From Sphingomonas sp. (GTDB lineage: Bacteria; Pseudomonadota; Alphaproteobacteria; Sphingomonadales; Sphingomonadaceae), in the NCBI GenBank assembly GCA_013812805.1, contig JACCSV010000007.1, positions 1-12,096 of the forward strand: a stretch of DNA of 12,096 bases, read 5' to 3'. The notes under the pieces are model-generated. The model ran no database searches, was not told the origin of the DNA, and saw only the letters and a list, made by a program, of their open reading frames with translations. The translations under genes were made by a program, and so were the position numbers. Positions 5,571 through 12,096 of this stretch are shown piece after piece. Every line of letters begins with the position of its first letter. The stretch's first letter is position 1.

Positions 5571-6932
5571 TTATCGGTCCCCGTCGCTTTTGCTGTCGAA
5601 CGGGTTCTTCGACGCCCGCATCGACATTCGCAGCGGCACCGGCCCCAATCCGACATCGCGGCGAAGCGAATTGAGCAGGTAGCGGCGATAGCTTTCCGGC
5701 AACTGATCGACCCGAGAGCCGAACACGACGAAGGTCGGTGGCCGCGACTTGATCTGGGTGATGTAGCGAAGCTTGATCCGCTTGCCGCCGGGCGCCGGCG
5801 GCGGATTGGTTTCGACCGCTCGGCTGAACCAGCGGTTGAGCTCGCCGGTGGTGATCCGCCGCGACCATTGCTCGCGAAGCTCGAAGGCGGCGCCGAGCAG
5901 CGCGTCGATGCCCTTGCCGGTTTTCGCCGAAACGGTGAGCACCGGCACGCCCTTCAACTGCGACAGTCCGTCCTCAAGCGCGGCCTTGACGCCGTTGAAC
6001 AGCCCGGAAGCATTGTCGGCGATATCCCATTTGTTGATCGCGATGATCAGTGCCCGCCCCTCCTCGATGACGCTGTCGGCGATCCGCAGGTCCTGCGATT
6101 CGAGACCGCGCGAGGCGTCGAGCAGGAGCACGACGACTTCGGCCTGGTCGATCGCTCGGCGCGCATCTGCGGTGGAGAGCCATTCGAGCTTGTCGACGAC
6201 CTTGGCACGCTTGCGCAGGCCGGCGGTGTCGACCAGCCGCACCGCCTGACCGTTCCAGTCGAGGTCCATGGTGATCGAATCGCGGGTGATCCCGGCTTCG
6301 GGCCCGGTGATCATTCGCTCCTCGCCGAGCATCCGGTTGACTAACGTCGACTTGCCGGCGTTGGGACGGCCGACGATCGCCAGCTTGAGCGGACCGCCTT
6401 CCTCCGCTTCTTCCGGCGCCTCCCCTTCCTCCTCGCGCTCGACGAATGGGCGCAGCGCATCGAACAGGTCGACGACGCCCTCACCGTGCTCGGCGCTGAC
6501 CGCGATCGGCTCGCCGAGGCCGAGCGAGTAAGCGTCGAGCAGCCCGCCCCGTGCCGCGTTGCTCTCCGCCTTGTTGCCGACGAGCACGATCGGCGTGTCC
6601 TCCGCCCGTAGCCAGCGGCCGATTTCGGCGTCCATCGGAGTGACGCCTTCGCGGGCGTCGATCAGGAACAGAGCGACGTCGGCGTCACGCACCGCGGCCT
6701 GGGTCTGCTGGCGCATCCGCCCCGGCAGGCTCGCCGCGTCCTCGTCCTCATAGCCGGCGGTGTCGACCACCCGGAACTCGAGGCCGAGCAGCGACGCTTC
6801 GCCCTCGCGGCGGTCGCGGGTCACTCCCGGCCGGTCGTCGACCAGCGCCAGGCGCTTGCCGACGAGCCGGTTGAACAGGGTCGATTTGCCGACGTTGGGC
6901 CGGCCGACGATGGCGATGGTTGGTTGCGGCAT
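5571..6932 (-). CDS. der: Ribosome biogenesis GTPase Der (EngA)
   Basis: A 453-residue double GTPase that acts in late assembly of the 50S ribosomal subunit and is essential in most bacteria. GTPase domain 1 has GRPNVGKS (10-17), the switch residues near PGVTRD (35-40), DTAG (57-60) and NKAE (120-123). An acidic linker (EEEGEAPEEAEEGG, about 167-180) leads to domain 2 with GRPNAGKS (188-195), GITRD (214-218), DTAG (235-238) and NKWD (300-303). The C-terminal KH-like domain spans about 355-440. Domain 1 has NKAE instead of NKxD in its G4 motif, which I believe is common in alphaproteobacterial Der. ATG 6932 has AGAGG seven bases upstream. It follows bamB after a 68-base gap, the order also found in E. 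coli. Confidence 0.97.
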   Translation of the reverse strand: MPQPTIAIVGRPNVGKSTLFNRLVGKRLALVDDRPGVTRDRREGEASLLGLEFRVVDTAGYEDEDAASLPGRMRQQTQAAVRDADVALFLIDAREGVTPMDAEIGRWLRAEDTPIVLVGNKAESNAARGGLLDAYSLGLGEPIAVSAEHGEGVVDLFDALRPFVEREEEGEAPEEAEEGGPLKLAIVGRPNAGKSTLVNRMLGEERMITGPEAGITRDSITMDLDWNGQAVRLVDTAGLRKRAKVVDKLEWLSTADARRAIDQAEVVVLLLDASRGLESQDLRIADSVIEEGRALIIAINKWDIADNASGLFNGVKAALEDGLSQLKGVPVLTVSAKTGKGIDALLGAAFELREQWSRRITTGELNRWFSRAVETNPPPAPGGKRIKLRYITQIKSRPPTFVVFGSRVDQLPESYRRYLLNSLRRDVGLGPVPLRMSMRASKNPFDSKSDGDR

Positions 6933-7000
6933 GTCCCGGCCTCTCTACGGCCCCGCCGCCGCCCGTCCAGTGCCGGCGCCCCAAGTGCGGCTGGCCCGGC

Positions 7001-8329
7001 TTAGCGGAAGGCGTGCAGCCGCCCGTCGTCGTCGAGCACGTAGAGCGTCGAGTTGGCGACCACCGGCGGCAGGCTGACGGGCGCCCCGACGCTGGTCCCG
7101 CCGAGCAAAGTCCCGGTGCGCGGATCGAGGAACATCAGCTGCCCGGTGGTGCGGGTCAGAACCAGCCGGTTGCCGGCGAGGACGGGCCCGGAATAGCTGA
7201 TCTGCCCGGTCTTGCGCTTCTGGTTGCGGAACGCCTGGAGTTGGCTGATCCAGCGGATCTTGCCGGTGGCGCGGGAGACCGCGATCACCTTGGCGTCGTC
7301 GGTGACCGCGAACGCCCATTCGCCGACGACCCAGGGCGTCGAGATTCCGGCGACGTTGAGCTCCCACATGCGCTGGCCGCTGATCAGCTCCAGCGCGACC
7401 ATCCTTCCGCCCTGGCCGATCGCGATCACCTGGCCGCTGTCGATCACCGGATCGGCGTCGATGTCGGACAGCGTCGAGACGCTGGTGCGGATGCTGGTGC
7501 GGGCCAGCGCGTCCTGCCACACGGACCGCCCGTTCTCGTAGCGATAGGCGTTGAGCTCACCCGAAGAAAAGCCGGCGACCAAGGTCCCTTGCGCAAAGGC
7601 CGGGGAAGCGGTGCCGAACACACCGGCGATCTCCAGCGAGGCAGCCTGGGACCAGCTGGTCGCGCCATTGGCAGTCTTGAGCGAATAGATCTGATTGTCC
7701 TGGCTCATCACGTACACGGCGTCGCCGGCGACCGTCGGCGAGCCGCGAAGCGGGCCGCCGGGGCGGACCTGCCAGACAAGTGCACCACTGGCAGCGTCGA
7801 TCGCGGCAACGAAGCCGAGGCCATTGGTCGCGTAGACGCGCCCGTTGGCATAAGCGACGCCGCCGCCGAACAGCGAGGAGGAATTGCCCTTCTCGCGGCC
7901 GAACGGCGCCTGCCAGACGAGCGCCCCGTTACGGGCATCGAACGCGCGCACCGTGGCAGTGGTGTCGATGGTAAAGACTCGGCCGCCGCCAATGACCGGC
8001 GGCGAGCCGAGGCGCGCGGTCAGGCTCGTGCCGCGGCCGATTGCGACCGACCAGACGCGGGTCAGTGCGCCGGGCAGCGCGAGATGACCCATCGACTTGG
8101 CGGCATTGCCGCCGGACTGCGCCCATTCCGCGTTGGCGACCGGGGCTGGAAGCGTGACCGGCAGTGCCGCGCTCGCCGGGTCGATCACCACGTCGATTTC
8201 GTTGGTCAGAACGGAAATCCGTTCACCGAGCACCGGAGTCACCGGCCTGCCCTTTTTCAACAGGCTGCAGCCGCTTCCGGCAAGCGCCGCGGCGACCATG
8301 ATGGCCAGCTTCGATCGGGTAAGTTGCAT
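7001..8329 (-). CDS. bamB: Outer-membrane assembly lipoprotein BamB (PQQ-like beta-propeller)
   Basis: A 442-residue lipoprotein of the BAM complex, which folds beta-barrel proteins into the outer membrane. The signal sequence ends in the lipobox AGSGC, with C21 as the lipid-anchored residue. A linker of about 60 residues precedes an eight-bladed propeller made of PQQ-like repeats, seen as FDARNGALVWQAPFG, IDAASGALVWQVRPGG, LKTANGATSWSQAA, LELISGQRMWELNV, VSRATGKIRWISQL and LDPRTGTLLGG. The last blade ends in LYVLDDDGRLHAFR. Length is somewhat above the E. coli protein. ATG 8329 has AGGA seven bases upstream, inside the last codons of the preceding yfgM-like gene, only three bases separating the two. 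Function is assigned from the lipobox, repeat type and gene order beside der. Confidence 0.93.
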   Translation of the reverse strand: MQLTRSKLAIMVAAALAGSGCSLLKKGRPVTPVLGERISVLTNEIDVVIDPASAALPVTLPAPVANAEWAQSGGNAAKSMGHLALPGALTRVWSVAIGRGTSLTARLGSPPVIGGGRVFTIDTTATVRAFDARNGALVWQAPFGREKGNSSSLFGGGVAYANGRVYATNGLGFVAAIDAASGALVWQVRPGGPLRGSPTVAGDAVYVMSQDNQIYSLKTANGATSWSQAASLEIAGVFGTASPAFAQGTLVAGFSSGELNAYRYENGRSVWQDALARTSIRTSVSTLSDIDADPVIDSGQVIAIGQGGRMVALELISGQRMWELNVAGISTPWVVGEWAFAVTDDAKVIAVSRATGKIRWISQLQAFRNQKRKTGQISYSGPVLAGNRLVLTRTTGQLMFLDPRTGTLLGGTSVGAPVSLPPVVANSTLYVLDDDGRLHAFR

Positions 8330-8332
8330 CGA

Positions 8333-9037
8333 TTATTCCTGCTTATTGGGGGCGGCGGGCGGCGCCGTTGCATCGACACCCAGCGTTCCGGCGATCTGCG
8401 TTGCTCGGCTGCGCAGCGTTTCCGGCACCGCGCGGTCGGCCGAAATCGCCGCGAACAGCCGTGCCGCCGGCTGCTTCTGGCCCTGTTTCAGATAGGCCAT
8501 CGCGGTCAGTTCGCCGGCTGCTCCGAACCACGGCTCGCCAGCCTTGGCCAGCGGCTGCATCCGCGCGATCACCTCTTCCGGCTTGATTGAGTCGAACTCC
8601 AGCGCCGTCGCCCGGACCAGGCCAAGCTGCTGGTAGGTTTCCGGCATGTCTCCGTTCGACAGCGCCTTGTATTTCGCAAGTGCCGTCCGCCGGTCGTTGG
8701 CCTCAAGAGCAATCGCCGCCTGAGTGAGCAGCGCTGATGCGCGAACGATGTCGTTATCGGCGTTTTCCAACGCCTGCAGCCGCGGCTTGGCAGTATTGAG
8801 CCGGCCGCCGCCGATGTCGGTGAAGATCGCCGACAATTCCTCGGACTTGCCCGCCGCGTCCTGCTTTTGCCGGTCCTGCCAGTAAAGCCAGCCGGCAATG
8901 GCAAGAAGGAACAGCACGACTCCGGCGATCAGCCACTTGCCGTAGCTTTTCGCGAAGTCGTTCATCTGGTCGCGCCGGAGGTTCTCGTCGACCTCTCTTA
9001 GGAACGAGTCGTTCGGGGTATCGGGCGTCAGTGCCAA
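8333..9037 (-). CDS. YfgM-like membrane-anchored TPR protein
   Basis: A 234-residue protein with a short cytoplasmic N-terminus, one membrane helix (about 35-53, WLIAGVVLFLLAIAGWLYW) and a periplasmic TPR-like region (about 60-215), the layout of the YfgM family (TPR_21). In E. coli YfgM associates with the Sec translocon and periplasmic chaperones; the same role here is inference. DENLRRDQMNDFAKSYGKW before the helix is typical of the alphaproteobacterial members. The C-terminus is alanine/proline rich. The start is a TTG at 9037 with GAGG seven bases upstream; no ATG fits better. Its stop is three bases before bamB, so the two are probably co-translated. The gene order yfgM-bamB-der supports the call. 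Confidence 0.85.
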   Translation of the reverse strand: MALTPDTPNDSFLREVDENLRRDQMNDFAKSYGKWLIAGVVLFLLAIAGWLYWQDRQKQDAAGKSEELSAIFTDIGGGRLNTAKPRLQALENADNDIVRASALLTQAAIALEANDRRTALAKYKALSNGDMPETYQQLGLVRATALEFDSIKPEEVIARMQPLAKAGEPWFGAAGELTAMAYLKQGQKQPAARLFAAISADRAVPETLRSRATQIAGTLGVDATAPPAAPNKQE

Positions 9038-9193
9038 AAGTGTGCCTCAGCAACCAAGGAAAGTGCGTGCCGGCGCTTGCCTTCCCCACCGCAGGTGAAC
9101 GCAAGCTGGCGCCGCTCGCTCTAGCCGCGCGCCGGAAAAAAGGGAAACAGCGATTGCGCCGCTCGCCAAGCGCCAGGCGCCGGGTCCTTGCCG

Positions 9194-9847
9194 CTACCGC
9201 TTGCCGCGAGAAAGCTCGGCGACCTCAAGAACACCGTTCTTGTTGACGTCGTACATCGCGAATCGCCGGGCTGCTGCCCGGGAGAACTCATCGACAGTGA
9301 CCGAACCGCTCATGTCGACATCGGTCATCGCCACCGGCTGGGGAACGCTCGAGCCGCCGTACGACATGCCCGACAGTCCCCCACCGGACACGCTGAGCTG
9401 CGGACCGGTCATCCCTCCCGGGAGCCCCGCCAGGCCGCGGCGAGGGTTCGCCGGGCCGCTTAAATCGCCCACTGCTTTGCCACCGCGATCCTTCGAGCCA
9501 GAGCCGACCGGACGAGCGCCCGCGGCGGCCCTGAGGCGGGCGGGAGCGATCTCCTCCTCGTACCGAGTCATTTCATAGCCGCCGACGCGCCCGTCGCCGT
9601 CGACGTCGAGCGTCTTGAAGAAACGATCCGCGTCGACCGTCAGCTCAGCGAGGCTCACCGAGCCGCTCCTGTCGGTGTCTGCCTTGGCGACCCACAAGGC
9701 GAGCGGCGACTGGCCGGCGGGAGCGATGAACGGCTCCCCCATCAGGCTCAAGTAGACCGAGCTGTGCGCCGACTGCGCCGATGCCGGCTGAGCGGCAAGC
9801 GCGGCAGCAACCAGGGTCAGCAGGCTGACTGCAAGGGTGACGCGCAT
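9194..9847 (-). CDS. Exported EF-hand protein with four calcium-binding loops
   Basis: A 217-residue protein with a cleavable signal peptide (about 1-25, ending PASAQ) and four canonical EF-hand loops in two pairs: D57-E68 (DTDRSGSVSLAE), D81-E92 (DVDGDGRVGGYE), D176-E187 (DVDMSGSVTVDE) and D200-E211 (DVNKNGVLEVAE). All loops end in glutamate at position 12 and keep acidic or polar residues at 1, 3 and 5, so calcium binding is likely. The pairs are joined by a linker of about 80 residues rich in glycine, serine and proline. No enzyme domain is visible. ATG 9847 is chosen because the signal peptide begins there; the open frame extends upstream without protein-like content. There is no good Shine-Dalgarno, so coupling to the lipoprotein gene eight bases upstream is likely. 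Role unknown: calcium sensing or buffering in the periplasm. Confidence 0.85.
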   Translation of the reverse strand: MRVTLAVSLLTLVAAALAAQPASAQSAHSSVYLSLMGEPFIAPAGQSPLALWVAKADTDRSGSVSLAELTVDADRFFKTLDVDGDGRVGGYEMTRYEEEIAPARLRAAAGARPVGSGSKDRGGKAVGDLSGPANPRRGLAGLPGGMTGPQLSVSGGGLSGMSYGGSSVPQPVAMTDVDMSGSVTVDEFSRAAARRFAMYDVNKNGVLEVAELSRGKR

Positions 9848-9855
9848 CGTTGGGG

Positions 9856-10197
9856 TCAGCTGCTCGTGCCGATTTCGCGCAGCTTGAAGCTGACCAGCGC
9901 AGTGCCGTAATGGCATTCGAACGTGCGCCGCCGCTGCTGCGCGTCGGTTGTCGATCCCCACACGATCAGCCGGTCGGATCGGCGCTGTTCGACATCGATG
10001 ATGTGAACCGAGCCATGTTGGGCGGCGCGCTGTGCGCACGCCTGTTTGGCCGCCGGCTTGAGGTGCGCATTGCTCGTCCCGTCCCCTGCGGGGATGTATT
10101 GGGCGAGTTGCGCCGCGGCCATGGCGGCTTGGAGAGCGCAGCCGCCAAGCGCGGGAGTCGCGAGAAGAATCAGCGACAGGGCAATTTTTTGTTTCAT
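9856..10197 (-). CDS. Small putative lipoprotein of unknown function
   Basis: A 113-residue protein with a lipoprotein signal ending in LGGC, giving a lipidated C20. The mature part is about 93 residues, with cysteines C54 and C95 that could form a disulfide in the periplasm, a basic stretch QQRRRTF and a C-terminal strand-like segment YGTALVSFKLREIG. I do not recognise the family. ATG 10197 overlaps the panB stop in an ATGA arrangement, and the EF-hand gene begins eight bases after its stop, so it belongs to the same transcription unit. The overlap and signal peptide support a real gene. Confidence 0.72.
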   Translation of the reverse strand: MKQKIALSLILLATPALGGCALQAAMAAAQLAQYIPAGDGTSNAHLKPAAKQACAQRAAQHGSVHIIDVEQRRSDRLIVWGSTTDAQQRRRTFECHYGTALVSFKLREIGTSS

Positions 10198-11063
10198 CCC
10201 TTAGGCTTATACGTCTCGTCCGCGCTTGGGAAGGCCCGCGTGCGGACTTCATCGGCATAACTCGCGGCCGCCGCGCCGATGCGGGTCGCGAGATCGTCAT
10301 AGCGTTTGACGAACCGCGGGGTGCGCTCGAACAGGCCGAGCATGTCTTCGGTCACCAGCACCTGGCCGTCGCACTGGCTGGAGGCGCCGATGCCGATCAC
10401 CGGCACCGCCACTTCTTTGGCAGCGCGGGTCGCCAGGTCCTCCATCACCCCCTCGACGACGAGAGTGAAGGCCCCGGCATCGGCGACCGCTCGAGCATCG
10501 GCGAGGATCTTGTCGGCCTCGGCCTCGCCGCGGCCGCGCACCCCGTAGCCGCCGAGCACGTTGACCGCCTGCGGGGTCAGGCCGACGTGGCCGATCACCG
10601 GAATCCCTCGTGCGGTGAGGAACGCGATCGTCTCCGCCATCGCCTCGCCGCCCTCGAGCTTGACCGCCGCGCAGCCGGTTTCCTTGAGGATCCGGGCGGC
10701 GCTGGCGAACGCCGCTTGCGGCGAGGCCTCGTAGCTTCCGAACGGCATGTCGACGGCGACCAGCGCGTGCCAGCTGCCGCGCACCACCGCCGCGCCGTGC
10801 GCGCACATCATCTCCACGGTGACGGGGATGGTCGACGGCAGGCCGTAGATAACCTGGCCAAGACTGTCGCCGACCAGCAGCATGTCGCAATGCGGGTCGA
10901 GCAATTGCGCCATCCGCATCGTGTAGGCGGTGAGCATGACGATCGGCTGCTCGGTCGCTCCGCCTTGCTTGCGCTCGCGGATGGCGGGCACGGTCATGCG
11001 CTTGCCGGGGACCGGCGACGGAGTCGCCCGGCTGGTTCCGCTGTCGATGGTGAAGGTCGACAT
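10194..11063 (-). CDS. panB: 3-methyl-2-oxobutanoate hydroxymethyltransferase (ketopantoate hydroxymethyltransferase)
   Basis: A 289-residue enzyme that transfers a hydroxymethyl group from methylene-tetrahydrofolate to 3-methyl-2-oxobutanoate, giving ketopantoate for pantothenate and coenzyme A. It is cytoplasmic, a decameric TIM barrel in characterised members. Metal and substrate residues are visible: D66 in LLVGDSLG, D105 in VDMPFGSY, K135 and E137 in VKLEGG, and the catalytic E204 in VVEGV. IGHVGLTPQ (157-165) and IGIGASSQCDGQVLV (223-237) are further signatures. The N-terminus carries about 20 residues more than E. coli PanB. ATG 11063 has AAGG seven bases upstream. The gene lies 23 bases after the four-helix membrane protein gene and overlaps the next gene by four bases. 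Confidence 0.97.
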   Translation of the reverse strand: MSTFTIDSGTSRATPSPVPGKRMTVPAIRERKQGGATEQPIVMLTAYTMRMAQLLDPHCDMLLVGDSLGQVIYGLPSTIPVTVEMMCAHGAAVVRGSWHALVAVDMPFGSYEASPQAAFASAARILKETGCAAVKLEGGEAMAETIAFLTARGIPVIGHVGLTPQAVNVLGGYGVRGRGEAEADKILADARAVADAGAFTLVVEGVMEDLATRAAKEVAVPVIGIGASSQCDGQVLVTEDMLGLFERTPRFVKRYDDLATRIGAAAASYADEVRTRAFPSADETYKPKG

Positions 11064-11086
11064 CGGCGCCCCTTAGCGCCGCGCCC

Positions 11087-11521
11087 TCAGCGCAGCCACC
11101 CCCGCTGCTGCGAATGACGGGCGAACCAGAAGATCGTCCAGGTGATCGCGGTGACGATCACCGCCGCGACGACATCGTTGGTGGTGGCGTTGTCGCGGAC
11201 TCCGGGGACCACCGCCAGCGGCAGGAAAGTGAAGACGACGCCGATCAGCGAAACCAGCAGCAGCGGCTGCGCCAGCTTGCGGCGCAACACCAGCATGATC
11301 GCGCCGGCAAGGCCGACCCAGACCGCAATGCCGTAGGCCGCGATCATCCACGTCGGCCGCGCCAGGGCCGCCGCCCGCTGGTCAACCGGAAGCGATCCCG
11401 GGTCGGCCGTGACTTCGAGCAGATAGCCGCCGCACCCGACCAGCATGAATAGCACCGATGCAATCGCGGCAACCATGTACCAGCGCGCAATCGGCTCCGG
11501 CGCGTAAGCTTCGTTCGTCAT
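11087..11521 (-). CDS. Small four-helix membrane protein of unknown function
   Basis: A 144-residue protein with four predicted membrane helices at about 14-36, 57-79, 85-105 and 117-134, and short charged ends. WYMVAAIASVLFMLVGCGGY and PTWMIAAYGIAVWVGLAGA resemble a group of short sphingomonad membrane proteins that I recall being labelled sugar transporter without clear basis; I would not transfer that name. The start is ATG 11521, which has GGAG seven bases upstream; an upstream ATG at 11584 adds a segment (FKLASAADLAILSRHRGRQE) with no supporting signal. It is the first gene of the panB unit and is divergent to queE. Confidence 0.75.
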   Translation of the reverse strand: MTNEAYAPEPIARWYMVAAIASVLFMLVGCGGYLLEVTADPGSLPVDQRAAALARPTWMIAAYGIAVWVGLAGAIMLVLRRKLAQPLLLVSLIGVVFTFLPLAVVPGVRDNATTNDVVAAVIVTAITWTIFWFARHSQQRGWLR

Positions 11522-11594
11522 CTCTTGTCTCCCCCTGTGTCGGGAGAGAATAGCCAAGTCCGCCGCGCTCGCCAGCTTAAACATTAGCGGTGGA

Positions 11595-11609
11595 TCACGG
11601 CGTCCGTGA
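11595..11609. promoter_or_regulatory. 15-bp perfect palindrome between the membrane-protein gene and queE
   Basis: TCACGG (11595-11600) and CCGTGA (11604-11609) pair perfectly around CGT. It lies in the 134-base divergent region, 47 bases before the queE start. A wider imperfect pairing of GTGGATC (11590-11596) with GATCCTCCAC (11622-11631) encloses it. It may be an operator or an RNA hairpin in the queE leader; nothing ties it to a known regulator. Confidence 0.3.
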
Positions 11610-11655
11610 CTTTCGTGCGGCGATCCTCCACTGGCGCCGCTGAAACGGACCGCGC

Positions 11656-12096
11656 GTGGCTTATACCGTCAAAGAAATCTTCCGGACCTTGCAGGGTGAG
11701 GGCCGCCACAGCGGCCGTCCGGCGGTCTTCTGCCGCTTTGCCGGATGCAATCTGTGGTCCGGCCGCGAGCAGGACCGCGCCACCGCCGTATGCACATTTT
11801 GCGATACCGATTTCGTCGGGACATCGGGCGTAGGCGGCGGCCGATTCCAATCGGCGTACGACCTTGTCGCGGCAGTGAGCGCCTCTTGGGGGCAAGGCCG
11901 CGAGCGGCGCTTCGTCGTTCTCACCGGCGGCGAACCGATGCTGCAGACCGATGCGATCCTGGTCGACGAGCTCCACGGCGCCGGCTTCGAAATCGCAGTC
12001 GAGACCAACGGCACGCTGGAAGCCGTCGCCGGGGTCGACTGGATCTGCGTCAGCCCCAAGGCCGGAGCGCCGCTGGTCCAGCGTAACGGGAACGAG
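11656..12096 (+). CDS. queE: 7-carboxy-7-deazaguanine synthase QueE (3' end outside window)
   Basis: A radical-SAM enzyme that converts 6-carboxy-tetrahydropterin to 7-carboxy-7-deazaguanine in the queuosine pathway for tRNA modification. The 147 visible residues start MAYTVKEIFRTLQGEG, the QueE N-terminal signature. The 4Fe-4S cysteines C31, C46 and C49 have the C-x14-C-x2-C spacing found in one QueE group, in place of the usual C-x3-C-x2-C of radical-SAM enzymes. FCDTDFVG follows the last cysteine, then LTGGEP (89-94), the SAM-binding ETNGT (116-120) and SPK (133-135). The start is GTG 11656, the only start codon after the in-frame stop at 11641-11643; the Shine-Dalgarno is poor (GGA at 11647-11649). 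No other queuosine gene is in view. The frame is open to the last base. Confidence 0.94.
   Translation, partial: MAYTVKEIFRTLQGEGRHSGRPAVFCRFAGCNLWSGREQDRATAVCTFCDTDFVGTSGVGGGRFQSAYDLVAAVSASWGQGRERRFVVLTGGEPMLQTDAILVDELHGAGFEIAVETNGTLEAVAGVDWICVSPKAGAPLVQRNGNE

Noticed and set aside
4618..5868. 416-codon open frame on the minus strand across the DUF418 end, hpt and der end
   Set aside because: It runs through three well-supported genes in another frame, and its translation is Arg/Ala-rich without motifs.
6920..8590. 556-codon open frame on the plus strand, antisense to bamB and der
   Set aside because: It lies opposite two certain genes, has a low-complexity Arg/Ala/Gly/Asp-rich translation with no recognisable domain or ribosome binding site, and such frames are expected in GC-rich DNA.
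9038..9193. Terminator or small gene in the 156-base gap between the EF-hand and yfgM-like genes
   Set aside because: There is a T6 tract on the minus strand (about 9136-9141) after GC-rich sequence, but I find no convincing stem of suitable length, promoter or coding frame.
9848..10300. Long N-terminal extension of the EF-hand protein
   Set aside because: The extension overlaps the lipoprotein and panB in another frame, while ATG 9847 begins a clear signal peptide.

Overview
The window looks like chromosome of a GC-rich alphaproteobacterium, most likely a sphingomonad (Sphingomonadales). The basis is the codon use, the yfgM-bamB-der order, the EF-hand and lipoprotein genes beside panB, the tandem DUF418 genes, and the type of CCCCTCCACC/GGTCCCCCTCCCC repeat. 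No rRNA, tRNA, CRISPR array, insertion sequence or prophage gene is visible. Nearly all the sequence is coding, and no gene-free gap reaches 300 bases.

Left part, plus strand (1-5043). The 3' end of purL is followed four bases later by a short cassette: an 88-bp palindromic repeat, a 137-codon DUF559 (Vsr-like) nuclease gene, and a second, inverted copy of the same repeat module. The second copy forms the nuclease's C-terminal tail and supplies the Shine-Dalgarno of the next gene, a flavin nitroreductase resembling iodotyrosine deiodinase. Iron-storage genes follow: bfd (bacterioferritin-associated ferredoxin) and bfr (bacterioferritin), each preceded by a Fur-like palindrome. Next come two tandem DUF418 membrane proteins whose genes touch (TGA then ATG).

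Right part, minus strand (5040-11521). In transcription order this holds a four-helix membrane protein, panB (pantothenate synthesis), a small lipoprotein, an exported EF-hand protein, a YfgM-like periplasmic TPR protein, bamB (outer-membrane protein assembly), der (ribosome assembly GTPase) and an Hpt phosphotransfer protein. PanB, the lipoprotein and the EF-hand gene overlap or nearly touch, as do yfgM and bamB, so there are probably two transcription units separated by 156 bases. The yfgM-bamB-der order is the same as in E. coli. The hpt stop codon overlaps the stop codon of the convergent DUF418 gene.

Right end, plus strand. queE (queuosine precursor synthesis) starts at a GTG and runs off the window.

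Most of this is ordinary chromosome. The part most worth a second look is the repeat-DUF559-repeat cassette at about 459-960. It resembles a minimal nuclease-plus-palindrome element lodged between an essential purine gene and its neighbour, with both flanking translation signals made from repeat sequence. Other points are the deiodinase-like nitroreductase, the iron-box palindromes, the DUF418 pair with a nearly identical 62-bp DNA tail, and the lower GC of the purL fragment.
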